A stretch of DNA of 64,000 nt, taken from Phoenix dactylifera. Its lineage: Eukaryota > Streptophyta > Magnoliopsida > Arecales > Arecaceae. The translations under genes were made by a program, and so were the position numbers. This document shows, piece after piece, positions 1-11,683 of the stretch (the first letter of the stretch is position 1; each line of letters starts with the position of its first letter). Location: assembly GCF_009389715.1 (NCBI RefSeq), contig NC_052395.1, positions 18,697,528-18,761,527 on the forward strand, read 5' to 3'. The notes under the pieces were generated by a model that saw nothing but the letters and a program-made list of their open reading frames with translations, made no database searches and was not told the origin of the DNA.

Positions 1-60
1 GCAACTATCATGATTGATTCTATGAGCCTAGTTGAAGATGCAGCAAAAGGCTACATGTAA
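1..60 (+). CDS. possible last codons of a gene cut by the window edge
   Basis: Frame 1 is open from the first base and ends in TAA at 58-60, giving 19 residues that finish with DAAKGYM. The stop is followed by AT-rich sequence that could be a 3' UTR. The peptide is too short to assign to a family. A chance open stretch of this length is quite possible, so this is a weak call. Confidence 0.2.
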   Translation, partial: ATIMIDSMSLVEDAAKGYM

Positions 61-1699
61 TGTGCCAGTCAATTGACCCTCATTTTCTTATTTTCCAATT
101 TCAAAACAACTAAACCAGGAATCAAAAGCTGGTATTGTTATTTATTAACCAATAACTGTGCAATAGAATTTGGGACAACCTTAAAGACGAGTCAACTAAA
201 ATGAGCACTGCCAATGTAATCTGATTATGCGAATGAGTCTGCTGCACCAAAAGCTTGCATTTTTTTTTTACTTTTATTGTTCACTCCTTTATCATGATGA
301 ATGACTGATGAGGCTATTAGGGCATCATGGATGCATTTAGCTATGCAGTTTTGGGTTGTAAGTAGCGCTGATCATGAGTCGGATTTGGACACAGAAAATA
401 TCACATTTTAAAAGGCCTAGCCCAATGCCCGACTAAAACTAAATATCAGTTAGGCTCGAGGCCCGACCCATTATCAGCCCTACTTACAAGCACCTTGACT
501 TATCATCTCCACAACCTTGTCCCCCTCCTTCAAAGGCTCTCCAATTCTCGTTTGTGCAGTCAGCTGCATCCTCATGGAACTTGAATTGAATATGATTTGC
601 CTATATGCGATTAGAGAATATATTTAACTCATGTAGTTGTTTTGCCCACACTTGTGCCAGGCGACTAACGGGTCTTATAAGGAAAGAGGTGAACTTTGAT
701 ACACCATCTCCTTTGAGAGAAGAGGATATTTACTCCTTTCAGGTCTAAAATCAATAATCACATACTCTAGAAATTGAAGATTTATACCATTGGCATGATT
801 TATATCATAAAATATCCCTAGAAATAAAAAGCCACAAATTTTAGTAGTCTCTAACCAATGCATCAAAGGAACGAAAAGATGAACAGTCTAAAATATATGA
901 TAAAGCATGTAAATTGAAAATCCACCTTTGTGCATGATCTATATATGTTCAAACATATATATTGAAAATCAAAAAATTTCAATGCTAAGATCATACCATA
1001 ATATTGTATCATATTATTTTAATAATTTATTTTTATATTTACTTGATGCATAGGTCAGAGAGCATTGAAACACATAACTTTTGGTTTCTACATGTTTTTA
1101 CTAGTATAGATTGCGGATTTTAAGTTTGGATGTCTGATTATTGATTTTGGACTGAGTATTCTATATCCTTTTCTCTTGAGAGGAGCAAAGTTAATCTCTC
1201 TGTATCATCAATTTTTACTAGTCCGTTTCCTTATGTATACAGGCATCCTAGTCATTGGAGAAATAACATATACTCTATTTACCTGTGCAAGGCGAGTCGC
1301 ATGTCCTTTTGGAGGGGGTAGAACCAGTCCATGCCAAGCATTTTTAAAACACACAACCTCAAGAAGGACATCAACTACATACAAAGAAGATAAGTCTCAC
1401 CATTAAATCAGAATCTAAATGTAATAATGAAAAAAAGGAGAGCACTATAGAAGTCAGAGTCCCATCTATATGAATTTATAAAACTTGGTCATGCAAATGA
1501 GTTCACATCTCTCTGTTTCTTTGTACATGGAGTTCCCCGGAGATTCAAACTTCCAGAAAAGCTAGGCAAGACAAACAATTGACCTAATGCTGAAAATCAG
1601 AACACAACAAGGCAAAACAATTAAGATAACAGAAAATGATTGAAGTACATTTTCAACTCCATAGGCAGCATGATGAGACATAAAAGGAGGAACCATCAT
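61..1699. other. AT-rich spacer, no gene recognised
   Basis: No convincing coding region or RNA gene is seen. A stretch near 400-480 is rich in GGCC/GCCCGAC-type words, as in the ends of some plant DNA transposons, but no matching partner end was found. Confidence 0.5.
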
Positions 1700-1985
1700 C
1701 AAATTAAATTTTCCAGTCCTCCAATAGCTTGATGCTACTATCCTCCCTTCTCTGAAGGTCAGCAATGGACACCTCCATCTCATCCAACCATCTGAAAATG
1801 TCGCCCACCACCTCTCGGTTCCATCTGCGCAGCCTTCGCCTGGTGAGCTCCAACTTACGAAAAATCCTCTACATGGCATCCGCTCGCACCGGAGTCTCCC
1901 AGGCCCCCAAACAATATTTTAGAACTGGGGGTACGAAAGCCACACTTTCTCGAACCGGAAGGAGCTGCGATGAAAGGAGCTAAAA
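1700..1985 (-). pseudogene. LINE (L1-type) fragment between endonuclease and reverse transcriptase
   Basis: Read on the minus strand, the translation contains FRFEKVWLSYPQF and, further on, RRRLRRWNREVVGDIF followed by a charged LQRRED-type coiled segment. This block is typical of plant L1-type LINE ORF2 just after the endonuclease and before the reverse transcriptase. In-frame stops interrupt it, and neither flanking domain is present, so it is a short dead fragment. The identification rests on remembered family consensus, not on a search. Confidence 0.6.
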
Positions 1986-2673
1986 GCAGTGGTGATCCTC
2001 AGACTTGGTGCTTCCTCACTCAAATCAATAAAGCAATAAAGCTTCTGCAGCACCTTATCCGTGCTTCCTCACTCAAATCAAAAACCTCAAAATTATACAA
2101 TTTAAATAAAAGCCATGCATTCTGAATGCATTTTCTTAGTCTAACTGAGGCACAAATTAGTTTTAGGTTTAAAATCTGATCGTACAAGGTACTATTCGAA
2201 GTAATAATCTTCTGTATATGAATAGTACCTGTACTCTGTTAAGAAGTGCACCGTATGTTACAATCAAATCACCTCCAAGTTGACCACTGGTTTTGGTGTT
2301 GATATAAACTATCATAGGACAACCGGGAAAGATGCTCTACTGATAAGTCTGGTAACAGTACGTATTTGGGATATAAGACTCCTTCAGCAGCTGATCATTC
2401 TCAGAATTGCAACTACCCACTCTCGTAACCACCTCCTACATTTACATTATACCATATTTGTCAAAACCTGCAAAAGCTGTTATTAGCACCATTGATTATG
2501 AATTCAAAGTAACAGAAGTATCCAAGCTAAACTGCTAGTATATGGTGCAGCTAGTGCAGGATTAATCTAACCATTTCCAATGGGTGAGAAAAGAAATGTA
2601 AATAAAGTTTGAGAATGGTAACTTCTTATATACTTCTCAGCCTGCACCCAAACACAAACTTTAGTGTAGATAA
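1986..2673. other. spacer, nothing recognised
   Basis: AT-rich sequence. No supported gene, RNA or repeat was seen between the LINE fragment and the target duplication of the hAT element. Confidence 0.5.
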
Positions 2674-3193
2674 TAAGATGCTAGGGGTGGCAATCGGGTT
2701 GGGTCGGACATAAACGGATCGGGTCATATGCAGGTCGGGTCAGAAATCATAAACCTGAATCCAACATGTTCATTTATTAAACAGGTAAGGAATTATAACC
2801 CAAACCTATCATGTTTAATAAACAGATAACCCGACCCGACCCGTTTAACCTGTTTAATAAACAGGTAACCTATTTCCCCAACCCGATCCGACCTGTTTAA
2901 CCTGTTTAACCTATAAAAAAACAATTCGAAAGCCACTTTTGCCAAATCTACCGAAATTAGCATAAAACCAATTCTAAAAACAAAAATAGATGATCAAAAC
3001 CCTCAAGAGTTTTAATTAATCCGATAGAATGAGGTTCACATCTAAAAGATCACAAAACTAGACACCAAGATCACTACTGGACACAAAAGTAAAAAAAAAA
3101 AAGAAGACACCAAACAAGAAATTAAGAAACCAGCACAACCGCACTAGAAAACCTTCTCTGGAAACCAGATAAAAAAAGAATCAAATAAATCAC

Positions 3194-3555
3194 TGATGGG
3201 GACATCAGCTAGATCCCCATCTTATTTACATATTTGTTTATTTTCTGTCTGGATTCATTTGCCTTTAGGGTTTATTTGTGGTTTATTTTATTTCTGGGCT
3301 TATTTGCATTTTAGGGCTTATTTGTGAGTTATTTGTGTTATTTGTGGGTTATTAGGATTTATTTCTTTGTAAAGGGGATTTATGCAAATTATGTATTTTG
3401 GTCCTATATATTGGGACTTATTTTCATGATGAGGAATTAATGAAAGTTTAAGAAATTTTCTCCCCCACGTATCCTCCTCCTCTCTTCTTCTCTTCTCATT
3501 CTTCTCCTCCTCTTCCTCCTCTTCTCCCTCTTCTTCTGGAATAGGTTCTACATCA
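3194..3555 (+). repeat. 5' LTR of the chromovirus
   Basis: Begins TGATGGGGACATC and ends TTCTACATCA, so TGATG pairs with CATCA at the ends. Compared with the 3' LTR I see one clear substitution (C versus A near 3246/10497) and small length changes in the CTT/CTC-rich tract. This near identity means a recent insertion. Confidence 0.95.
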
Positions 3556-3558
3556 ACT

Positions 3559-3570
3559 TGGTATCAGAGC
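3559..3570 (+). other. primer binding site for initiator tRNA-Met
   Basis: TGGTATCAGAGC lies three bases inside the 5' LTR. It is the standard plant site complementary to the 3' end of initiator methionine tRNA, used to prime minus-strand DNA synthesis. Confidence 0.9.
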
Positions 3571-5679
3571 CATTGGTTTTGCTTCTATTGCCAAAGCCCC
3601 GATCCAACAACAATCTTCCTTTTCCCCGGTTCCCATCAACAACAAGATCAGGGTCCTCCTTCCATCAGTTCTGCTCACTAGAAAAAGGGGTCCCTCGCTC
3701 TCTCAGTTGTCGCAAGAAGGAATAGAGGGGAACAATCCCTCGGTTTCAAAACAAAAAAAGAAAAGAGAAACAGGGTCTTCGTCCCCGTTCGTCCGTCCGC
3801 TGCTACCATCGTCGCGATTCCTCCGACGTACCAACCCCAACCCGCCGCTGCCCCACTACCTGCAACCACCGTCAGCCGGTGTATGGCCGAGCGTCGCCGG
3901 ATCTCCGGATTTCTGTGGGCGCACGAGTACTATGCTGTACCTCGACCTCAGATACCGGAGCGTGTCGAAGGGCCACGAGCGGTTCCCGCCGCCGGAAAGA
4001 AGAAGAACGTCATCGCCCTCCTTGCGGTTTTATCCTTCGAACCCGCAGTCACCACTACGTCGGCCGCCCCGCCTGCAGCCGCCGGTCCGCCCTCCATTCC
4101 ACACGCAGTCGCCGCTACAACCGCCGCCGCGTCCTCCGCCCCGCATCCAGCCGCCGCCGACCGCAGTTCCGCGGCCATTGGCTGCGCCGCCGGTCCCCTC
4201 GGTCGATCCGCAACGGCCGCCGAGCAGCCCGGGTCACCCTCCCGTTTTGGTCGGGAGGTTCGGGAGGTTGAAGAAGAGTGGTAACGGGTAAGTTCTAAAC
4301 CCGTTACCCCCAAAACCCATTAGCCCGGGTCCAACATCCAACAAGTAAAAAAAAAAAAATTGACACGTGATCTGCACGTGCTGAGTTCACAGTTATCGGA
4401 GCGGGTCTCATTCGAAATCCGAACCAGTTAAGGTTCCCAAAAAAAAAAAAAATTCTTACCTCTGTTTCTGTCGAAGGGAAACCCTAAGGGTTTCCGCCGC
4501 CGACGCCATTGCCGCCGCCTCCGCCGTGCCGCTCTCTGCCGCCCTTGCCTTCTCCTTCGTCATCCGAGCCCGCGCCGTGCCGCTACGCCGTCCAGACCAG
4601 CTGCGACGCCACCGATCGAGGTGCCTCCTCCCCGCGGCCAACCACAGCGCCGCCCGAACCAGCCGCGACGCCGTTGGGCAGCCGACAGACCACCCGAGCT
4701 CCGCCCGCTTCCTCCGAGCGTCGTTGTCTCCCTCCCCACCGAGCCGCGCCACCACGCCAACTCCGTCACACGCCACCGCCGCGACGCCCACCTCCGTTTG
4801 CCGCTGCACCAGACCGCCGCCTCCACCTTCTCCTTTCCCCTCCGCTTCCCCCCCTGGTTTCATTTCCCCTTTTCTCTCAAGCTGACTCCACCCGTGGACC
4901 GTCAACAGACCCACAACCCCTCTTCAAGCCCACGGCCCGCATGCCTGTTATTCTTTTCACTCTTGATCCCAAGCCCACACAGCAAGAGTCTGCCCCTTTC
5001 TGAACCCCAAACCCACAAGGCCGCCAGCCCTTTGAGCCCAAGCCCAATCGGCTGCAGGTCCTATTTCAAACCCGATCCAGCACCTCTTTTCAGCCCAGTA
5101 CAGAAGTCCGAGAGCCCTTGTGCTACAGATCCAGGCCCATCGCTCCAGCTAGCTCCACCCGGCACCAATTTCGTGTTCGAGAATTTACAACGGACGCTTC
5201 CGGTCGACTGCATCCGCCACAAGTAACAGGTTCTCCTTTCTTCTGGACTTGTTTATCTAATTATGTTCTAGTTCTCTTGCATGACAGTCCTATTTTGAAA
5301 CTTATTTTTTGTCAAATTGCAAAACCTAGAACATTTACCACCACACTCATCCTACCCACCATTTAAATCTAAATATTAAATTAGCACGCCTTAGCGACAG
5401 GATAGTTCTCATCATCCATAGATCAGATTACTTTCGGACTTTGAATGACCGTAAAACGTGTTTGCAATCTAATTTCTTATAGTGACTAATTTACTACTTT
5501 AATTCTGAAATAACCAAAGTACAAATTAGTAACATTTAATTTTAAGTTACTTTTGTGAAAATTTGCTGATTTCCGAATTCATAATAGATTGCATTAGTAG
5601 GTTGTCTTGCATTGCATTTGGTAGATTAGGGTTCAATAGTAGCATTGCATATCATATCACCAACTAGAGTAGTCCCTGC
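3571..5679 (+). other. 2.1 kb leader of the chromovirus, two GC-rich blocks
   Basis: Untranslated leader between the primer site and the first gag ATG. Two blocks (about 3780-4290 and 4490-5230) are very rich in CCG/CCGCC and are open in several frames on both strands, giving Pro/Ala/Arg-rich translations of low complexity. None shows a recognisable domain. The blocks could be a transduced GC-rich host 5' region, but no parent gene is recognised. A leader this long is unusual for an element with 362-bp LTRs. Confidence 0.6.
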
Positions 5680-7247
5680 ATGCCAACCCGTAATGATAGA
5701 GAGTACCTCCTCACTGATTCTCAGACCTCTTTACCCACCATGGACCCCAGCATTCTACAAGATATTTTGGAACAATTAGCTGCATTACGAGCTGATCAAG
5801 ACGAATTCTAACGAGAGATCCGTGCTCTAGTGCAATATCCTAGGAATCCTGAACCGTCAACCCCAATCGCAGCTTACCCCGAGCTTGGTTTGGCTACACC
5901 ACCGGTAGCTTTTTCCCATCCTCCTAGGAACCAACTTCCTCCTGATCACCAGCGCGATCTTGACGAGCGACTATTTCGTACCGTACGAGTAGATGCCCCC
6001 ACATTTGCTGGTCAATTAGAGCCGAGTGTGTACCTTGATTGGAGAGCCGCCATGGATAATTATTTTGAGTGGTACGATATGACTGATGATAGAAAAGTAT
6101 GGTTTGCCAAAATGATGCTTATTGGGCAAGCTCACTGGTACTGGCATAACGTTGAACATCGGCGTGAGACCCAGAGGCTTCCACGTATCACCACTTGAGA
6201 GGATATGAAAGAAAAACTGAATGAGAAGTATCTGCCATTCTCTTACCGACAACGCCTTATGGATAGGTGGCAGAAACTAACTCAAGGAACTTCAACTGTT
6301 GCCGATTACATTGCACGATTTGAGGAGTTTCACATGAGGTGCGGTGTAATCGAAGAGGAGACTGTTACTCTTTCTAGGTTTCGGGCAGGACTCCGCGAGG
6401 AGATCCAGAAAGAATTGATCCTCCGAGAGATTACCACCCTTGGCCAGGCATACCAGTTGGCTCAAGATGTGGATAGTTTTTTACGAGTCCCTGTAGTGAG
6501 ACGTACCGACTCTCGGTTCTTACCCCCAGGAGCCCGACCTAATCAAAGCTATCTTCCGCAACCCAGACCACTCTCCAACCATCCTTCCCAGCCCGGTTCT
6601 AGCCAAACGCCGACTAGGACGTTCCCGATGCTTGCTCAAAGTACATCAACTGATAAAGAAAAAGGCATATTACGGTCCAACCCGCCCTCAAGAAGCCAAA
6701 CCCAGTGTTTCAGGTGCCAAAAGTTTGGCCATATTGCGTCCCAATGTAATGCCAAGACCTATTTAATGACTGAACTGGAAGCAGGAACTCACGAGACTGA
6801 ATGTGTCGAAGAAGTCTATGAACCAAACATCGAGGATTTTGTAGATGACTTTGAAGACGAACAGACCGGGTTAGAGTTTGTTCAGACTGAATACCAAAAT
6901 GAGCCCACTGATCAGAATGACCAAAACCCTAGGCTCCATGTGGTTAGGTGTACACTAGCCCAAACAAAGACCGAACAAGACTGGCGTAGAACCTCCCTAT
7001 TTTACACGCTTATTAAGATCAATGGTAAAACATGCAAAATCTTATTTGATAGCGGGAGTTGCATCAACGCCATTGCATCTGGAGTTGTTTCTCGCCTTAG
7101 CCTGAAATCTACCCCTCATCCTAATCCATATAAAGTAGCCTGGGTAGATAAGACGTCCATTTCGATATCAGAAAGATGCCTTATCCCGATTCAATTCCTA
7201 TCTTATAAAGACGAGATTTGGTGCGACTGTCTTCCAATGGACGTAGT
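5680..7247 (+). pseudogene. gag-protease region of the chromovirus, with two in-frame stops
   Basis: The likely start is the ATG at 5680. The retrotransposon gag domain follows (YLDWRAAMDNYFEWYDM, then FEEFHMRCGV). A CCHC zinc knuckle, CFRCQKFGHIASQC, lies at about 6708-6750. An aspartic protease has its active site in LFDSGSCINAIA near 7047-7080, where DSG is the catalytic triplet. Stops interrupt the frame at 5809-5811 (TAA) and 6196-6198 (TGA). An apparent one-base shift near 7248 separates the protease end from the pol frame. Gag would form the particle and protease would mature it. This copy should not yield a full product. Confidence 0.85.
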
Positions 7248-10200
7248 CAAGTCATTCTAGGAAGACCTTGGTTATACGATAGGGATGTCACACTTCATGG
7301 TCGGTCAAATTCGTGTAGCTTTATGTTCCAGGGTCGAAAAATTATACTGAATTCATTGCCTCCTAGAGAGCCCGGCCCTGAGAAGAAGGGTGCTACACCA
7401 CGAAAAGATGACTCACTTCACATCATTACTTCGAAAGAGGTAATAAAAGATATCGAAAGCCACTCACCTGTGTTCGCCCTTGTGGCTAGAGTTATCAATG
7501 TGGAGTCAAATGCCGAGCATCCGGCCACCGTAGTTCCTCTGTTGGAGGAGTTTCACTCTGTTTTCCCAACTGATCTTCCAGATGCACTCCCTCCAATGCG
7601 TGATATCCAGCACGTAATTGATCTCATTCCTGAAGCGTCATTGCCAAATCTTCCCCATCATAGACTCAACCCAAACGAGCACACTGAACTGAAACGTCAA
7701 GTTGACGAACTTTTCACTCGAGGGTATATTCGTGAGAGTCTGAGTCCCTGTGCTGTACCTGCACTCCTCACTCCCAAGAAAGATGGCTCTTGGAGGATGT
7801 GCGTCGATAGCCGTGCTATCAATAAAATCACGGTTAAGTATCGTTTTCCTATTCCTAGGCTGGATAACCTTTTAGACTATATGTCTGGTGCTACAATTTT
7901 TTCCAAGATCGACCTAAAGAGTGGGTACCACCAGATTCGGATTCGTCCTGGGGATGAATGGAAAATTGCATTCAAAACCAAAGATGGACTCTACGAATGG
8001 TTAGTAATGCCTTTCGGATTAACAAATGCTCCAAGTACTTTATGAGGGTGATGACACAGATCTTTCGACCTTTCTTGAATAAATTTGTCGTTGTATATTT
8101 TGATGACATCCTCATCTATAGTCAAACTCAAGAGCTCCATCTCTCACACTTAAGACAGGTTTGTGATGTCCTGCGGAAAGAAAGCTTCTTTGCAAACCCT
8201 AAGAAGTGTGCCTTCCTGACTGATCACGTCACTTTCTTAGGGTTCATAGTGTCTTCCAAGGGTGTCTCCGCTGATCCAGAAAACGTAAGCGCGATAGTCG
8301 ATTGGCCTAAGCCCAAGACCCTAGCAGAAGTACGTAGTTTTCATGGTCTGGCTACTTGCTATCGTCGCTTCGTTAGAAATTTTAGTTCAATAATGTCTCC
8401 CATTACAGATTGCATGAAGAAAGAAGACTTTATTTGGACTAAGTCGGCATCCCAAGCATCTAAAGGTATTAAGCATAGGATGACCGAAGCACCTGTCTTA
8501 CGCCTCCCCGATTTCACTAAGGTATTCAAGGTCGCATGTGATGCCTCTAGCGTTGGCATAGGTGGTGTGTTAAGCCAAGAAGGTCACCCTGTCGCGTTCT
8601 TTAGCGAAAAGTTAAGTGACGGCAGGTTACGTTATTCCACCTATGATAAGGAATTCTATGCAGTAGTGCAAACTTTGCGACATTGGCGCCACTATTTGCT
8701 ACCACAAGAATTTGTCCTGTATTCAGACCATGAGGCTTTAAAGTATCTCAATTCTCAAAAGAAACTAAACCTTCGACACGGCCGATGGATTGAGTTTCTG
8801 CAAGCCTATACTTTTGTGCTGAAACATAAAGCTGGAGTTGAGAACAAGGTTGCTGATGCGCTCAGTCGACGGATCTTCCTCCTAGCCGTGATGAGCACTG
8901 AAGTAATTGGTTTTGAAAGGATCAGGGAACAATATACCACCTGTCCCGATTTTAGTGATGTATACCTGACCTTACGAGATGGAGTAGAGAGAGAGCAAGA
9001 TGATTTCTTTTTACAAGATGATTATCTCTTTCGCTCCAACCGATTGTGTATTTCTCAAACCTCATTGAGAAATTTTCTAGTATGGGAAGTACACGCTGGA
9101 GGACTGTCTGGGCATTTCGGGAGAGACAAAACCATTGAAATGGTAGAAAGACGTTTCTTCTGGCCGAGTCTCAAGAGAGACGTGGCCAAAATTGTCGCTC
9201 AGTGTCGCACATGTCAACTAGCCAAACAACGTAAACAGAACACTGGGCTTTACACTCCACTACCTGTTCCTGATTGTCCGTGGCAAGCTGTTAGCATGAA
9301 TTTTGTGTTAGGGCTTCCACGTACCTCGACCAAACATGATTCCATTTTTGTAGTGGTGGACCGGTTCTCTAAAATGGCTCATTTTCTCCCATGTTCTAAG
9401 ACTTTCGATGCTTCTAAGATTGCGAAACTCTATTTTGATGAAGTCGTTAGACTCCATGGCCTCCCGAAATCTATTGTGTCCGATAGGGATGTTAAATTTA
9501 TGAGCTATTTTTTGAAAACTCTTTGGCACGTGATGGGTACCAAATTAAAATTTTCCTCTGCCTATCATCCATAAACTGATGGCCAGACTGAAGTTGTCAA
9601 CCGAAGTCTAGAGAATCTTTTACGATGTCTGGTAGGTGAGCATGCTAGGACTTGGGATCTCGTGTTACCAACTGCCGAGTTTGCATATAATAGTTCGGTC
9701 AATAGGACCTTAGGCATGAGTCCTTTTGAAGTGGTGAATGGATATAAACCTAGGCAACCCATAGACTTGATTCCCATGTCTCATCAACATAGAGTCTCTG
9801 AGTCTGCACAATCATTTGCTTCACACCTGTATTCATTGCATCAGGAGATCAGCAAACATATTCACTCTAATAACTTAAAATATAAATTCCTTACTGATTT
9901 GCACAGACATTATAAAGAATTGAATGTAGGCGATTCTGTCATGGTAAGAATTAGACCTGAACGACTCCCTTCGGGAACGTTCAAAAAGTTGCAATCTCGT
10001 AGTGCGGGACCGTTCAAAGTCCTAAAGAAAATCAGTTCGAATGCTTATGTTGTAGATCTTCCTGAAGACTATGGGATTAGTGCGACATTTAATATTGAAG
10101 ATTTAGTCCCATACAAGAAATCAACATTCATTCCTTCTGACCCTTTTGTTGATACACCCACTGTTGTTGATCACCCTGATCCAGCACCTGCTATTGAGCC

Positions 10201-10463
10201 TTCACCTCCACAGTTTCATGCACGCAGAAAATACATAGAACATATATTAGATGAGCAGGTTATATCTACCAGGAGAGGAAGTTACCAAACGTTACCTTGT
10301 TTGGTGGAAAGGTCGACCCGAATCAGATGTGACGTGGATTTCGCGAGCCGAGTTGCAGCGCCTTGACCCTGATCTTCTGGAGCAGTACGACAGCCGGCTA
10401 GATCTACACTCGACGGGGTCGAGTTTTTTCCACCCGGGAGGAGTTGATGGGGACATCAGCTAG
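7248..10463 (+). pseudogene. pol region: reverse transcriptase, RNase H, integrase, chromodomain; frameshifted
   Basis: Reverse transcriptase spans about 7560-8290, with [26 protein letters not shown] and the catalytic VVYFDDILIYS. RNase H follows (DASSVGIGGVL, YSDHEALKYL, VADALSRR, about 8535-8870). Integrase has its zinc finger (HAGGLSGHFG, then CRTCQLAKQ, about 9090-9230) and catalytic core (FVVVDRFSKMAHF, GLPKSIVSDRD). A chromodomain near 10290-10400 (YLVWWKGRPESDVTWIS) would tether integration to modified chromatin. Breaks: a one-base loss near 8040 inside reverse transcriptase, TAA at 9572-9574 inside the integrase core, and a one-base gain near 10288 just before the chromodomain. The last frame runs into the 3' LTR and stops at 10461-10463. 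Confidence 0.9.
10436..10444 (+). other. polypurine tract of the chromovirus
   Basis: GGGAGGAGT lies directly before the 3' LTR and is the expected primer for plus-strand synthesis. Confidence 0.75.
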
Positions 10464-10806
10464 ATCCCCATCTTATTTACATATTTGTTTATTTTATGTC
10501 TGGATTCATTTGCCTTTAGGGTTTATTTGTGGTTTATTTTATTTCTGGGCTTATTTGCATTTTAGGGCTTATTTGTGAGTTATTTGTGTTATTTGTGGGT
10601 TATTAGGATTTATTTCTTTGTAAAGGGGATTTATGCAAATTATGTATTTTGGTCCTATATATTGGGACTTATTTTCATGATGAGGAATTAATGAAAGTTT
10701 AAGAAATTTTCTCCCCCACGTATCCTCCTCCTCTCTTCTCTTCTCATTCTTCTCCTCCTCTTCCTCCTTCTCTTCTCCCTCTTCTTCTGGAATAGGTTCT
10801 ACATCA
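10445..10806 (+). repeat. 3' LTR of the chromovirus
   Basis: Same 362-bp length and same TGATG/CATCA ends as the 5' LTR. It is followed at once by the target duplication ATCAC (10807-10811). Confidence 0.95.
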
Positions 10807-10962
10807 ATCACCATCGAGAACCGGAATCAAACTAGAAAGCAAGAACCATAAGAATGGGGAAGTTACCCTAAAGAAACGCCAAAACTGGGCATGAAATGAA
10901 GGATTATATATCAAGAATACAAAAAAGAAGCAAGTAGAAAGAAAGGGGGGTGGATCGCTTGC

Positions 10963-11374
10963 CTTGGAGTCTCCGGCTATCGGCGCCGCCGTGCCCCCTG
11001 GTCGTCGTTCTCGTCCTTGTGCCTTGGAGGATCTGGAGGCCGTCGGGGGACCACTGGAGGTCGTCGATGCGGCCAGAGAGGACGCAAAACTCGTTCTTGA
11101 GAATGCGGTCGCCGTGGCGACCCCAGATCTGGATGGTGCCGGAGAGGTCGGCGGGGGCAATCCACTCGCCATTGGGGGAGAAGCGGGCAACGGTGGCCTG
11201 GTAGGCATGCTCGCCGTAGATGGATGCCTCCAGGGGGGCATCGAGGCGGCGGATGATCACCGACTAGCCATTGGTGTAGACGATGGAGTTGGTCTTGGGG
11301 TCGCCAGAGATCAGGATCCCGCGGCCCCGCTCCGTCGAGGGCGCGCATGCATACATCTCCAAGAGCTCCATCAT
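10963..11374 (-). pseudogene. captured first exon of actin-interacting protein 1 (AIP1), broken
   Basis: Starting at ATG 11374 on the minus strand, the translation reads [19 protein letters not shown], then [17 protein letters not shown], a TAG stop (11266-11264), and then [20 protein letters not shown] and the WD-repeat segment [19 protein letters not shown]. It continues through [19 protein letters not shown]. This is the N-terminal part of plant AIP1, a WD40 protein that works with ADF/cofilin to disassemble actin filaments. After WSPDG the sequence departs from the family for about 55 bases, as if a short insertion is present. It ends at a GCAAGC that looks like a mutated splice donor. 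About 11 kDa of a roughly 66 kDa protein is present. The fragment lies inside the hAT ends, so it was carried there. Confidence 0.85.
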
Positions 11375-11683
11375 TCGGTGACTGATGAGAGATGGCAGAA
11401 GAAGAGTGGACTAGGAGAATATAAAAGAGCTAGGGTTTGTGAGGACCCTATTAATTATAAACCGTCTGATCGAGATGGACGGTTGCGGATCAAATTACGA
11501 CTTAAACGGGTTAAACGGGTCAGACATTTAAAATATGTATCTAACACAATTAATAAACAGGTTAAACGGGTCAACTTGTTTACGACCCGAACCTGTTTAG
11601 GCCAAACCCGAACCTGTTTATGGCAGGTCGAACATGGATCGAGTTGGCGGGTCAGGTCATATTTTGTCACCCTTATAAGATGC

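Larger units (their letters stand above)
3194..10806 (+). mobile_element. Ty3/gypsy chromovirus (Reina-like?), full length but with broken reading frames
   Basis: The element is 7,613 bp and flanked by the 5-bp duplication ATCAC (3189-3193 and 10807-10811). It has two 362-bp LTRs, a primer site for initiator tRNA-Met, a long GC-rich leader, gag with a zinc knuckle, protease, reverse transcriptase, RNase H, integrase and a C-terminal chromodomain. The order RT-RNase H-integrase places it in Ty3/gypsy, and the chromodomain makes it a chromovirus. The short LTRs and small size recall the Reina clade, but the clade is inference. The frame is broken by three in-frame stops (about 5809, 6196 and 9572) and three apparent one-base shifts (about 7248, 8040 and 10288), so this copy cannot make its own polyprotein. 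It sits inside the AIP1-bearing hAT. Confidence 0.95.
2682..11675. mobile_element. non-autonomous hAT transposon carrying an AIP1 gene fragment, split by a gypsy element
   Basis: The left end reads TAGGGGTGGCAA (2682-2693). The right end reads TTGTCACCCTTA (11664-11675), whose complement matches the left end at 10 of 12 positions. The two ends are flanked by a perfect 8-bp duplication, TAAGATGC, at 2674-2681 and 11676-11683, which is the hAT signature. Both subterminal zones (2690-2920 and 11500-11660) are packed with words such as CGGGTCGGGT, AACAGGT and AACGGGTTAAACGGG. Without the nested gypsy insertion and its duplicated target, the element is about 1.38 kb. It encodes no transposase and so depends on a partner. 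Its interior holds the 5' part of an AIP1 gene on the minus strand plus probable intron sequence, making it a Pack-type gene-capturing element. Confidence 0.85.

Noticed and set aside
3883..4313. Long overlapping open frames on both strands
   Set aside because: They come from CCG-rich low-complexity leader sequence of the gypsy element. No frame shows a domain or is preferred over the others.
4456..5226. Proline-rich open frames of up to 201 codons
   Set aside because: Same cause as above. Several frames are open at once, as expected for GC-rich sequence without stops.
10904..11260. Intact AIP1 gene
   Set aside because: Only the first exon region is present, with a TAG at codon 37. It lies within transposon ends and no other AIP1 exons are seen nearby.
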